In this document: piece after piece, positions 63,886-64,000 of the stretch
Layout of the letters: the number at the start of each line of letters is the position of its first letter
How positions within the stretch are numbered: the first letter of the stretch is position 1
From: Chitinophaga pinensis
GTDB taxonomy: Bacteria; Bacteroidota; Bacteroidia; UKL13-3
Direction: 5' to 3'
Assembly: GCA_945870425.1 (NCBI GenBank)
Contig: CAMBSD010000003.1
Coordinates: 124,001-188,000, forward strand
DNA: 64,000 nt
Program-made: the position numbers and the translations under genes
The notes under the pieces: generated by a model
The model's input: the letters and a program-made list of their open reading frames with translations, nothing else
What the model was told of the DNA's origin: nothing
Databases searched by the model: none

Positions 63886-64000
63886 ATTACTTGGTCTGAT
63901 AATCAGTCATTAATAATTTTGCCAAAAAAAGCATTTGTTTGAAACGAAATGCTATTTACATTCGTCTATACAACCATACAAAACAATATTTAATCCATTT

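Overview
The window is a piece of a Bacteroidota chromosome, probably from a free-living aquatic member near Chitinophagales or Sphingobacteriales; the order is an inference. The evidence: low GC; start sites without Shine-Dalgarno sequences; promoters of the Bacteroidota type (TTTG, about 20 nt, TAnnTTTG); two secreted proteins with type IX secretion C-terminal domains; GSCFA, WbqC, Porin_10 and THUMP-like methyltransferase families; and a proteorhodopsin. I see no tRNA, rRNA, CRISPR array, prophage or transposase. Most of the window is housekeeping genes in short operons, with AT-rich spacers and many small palindromic repeats.

0-8 kb: a minus-strand gatB-thioredoxin lipoprotein pair and a PhoH/PIN ATPase, then the phototrophy locus. 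The rhodopsin has a D-T-E proton-pump triad, a green-tuning Met, and a Gly at the position that forms the carotenoid-antenna fenestration in xanthorhodopsin-like pumps. A strong terminator separates it from a single 668-residue gene in which a whole lycopene beta-cyclase (CrtY) is fused to a whole beta-carotene 15,15'-dioxygenase (Blh). One polypeptide could thus turn lycopene into retinal for the pump next door. This fusion next to an antenna-competent pump is the most interesting item here.

8-19 kb: two glycosyltransferase-like genes, a GSCFA protein, a dnaX whose tau form needs a slip on a run of 11 A, and a complete suf operon (sufB, C, D, S, E and a SufT-like gene). Every gap in the suf operon is filled by a palindromic repeat. 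One supplies the N-terminus of SufC, one supplies the start codon of SufS, and one carries a GxxExxY gene broken by a stop codon.

19-35 kb: two T9SS cargo proteins, a Porin_10 protein, rluF, a DivIC-like protein, eno, carA, a minus-strand run (outer-membrane protein, lipA, chrA, two envelope proteins), OsmC, a very small putative lipoprotein, a THUMP-like methyltransferase and a dipeptide epimerase.

35-64 kb: prfC, an MBL-fold exonuclease, a GH53 galactanase beside murA (MurA has Asp for the fosfomycin-target Cys), a methylmalonyl-CoA mutase catalytic subunit, a 5'-nucleotidase split into two genes, dnaA with DnaA-box-like sites upstream, hflX with two menaquinone genes, an RsmH-family methyltransferase with an N-terminal extension, a DODA-type dioxygenase, rhlE, hrpB, a decayed gene end, a TonB-like protein, purB, a pepT-methyltransferase-WbqC operon, and two very small ORFs around a terminator at the right end.
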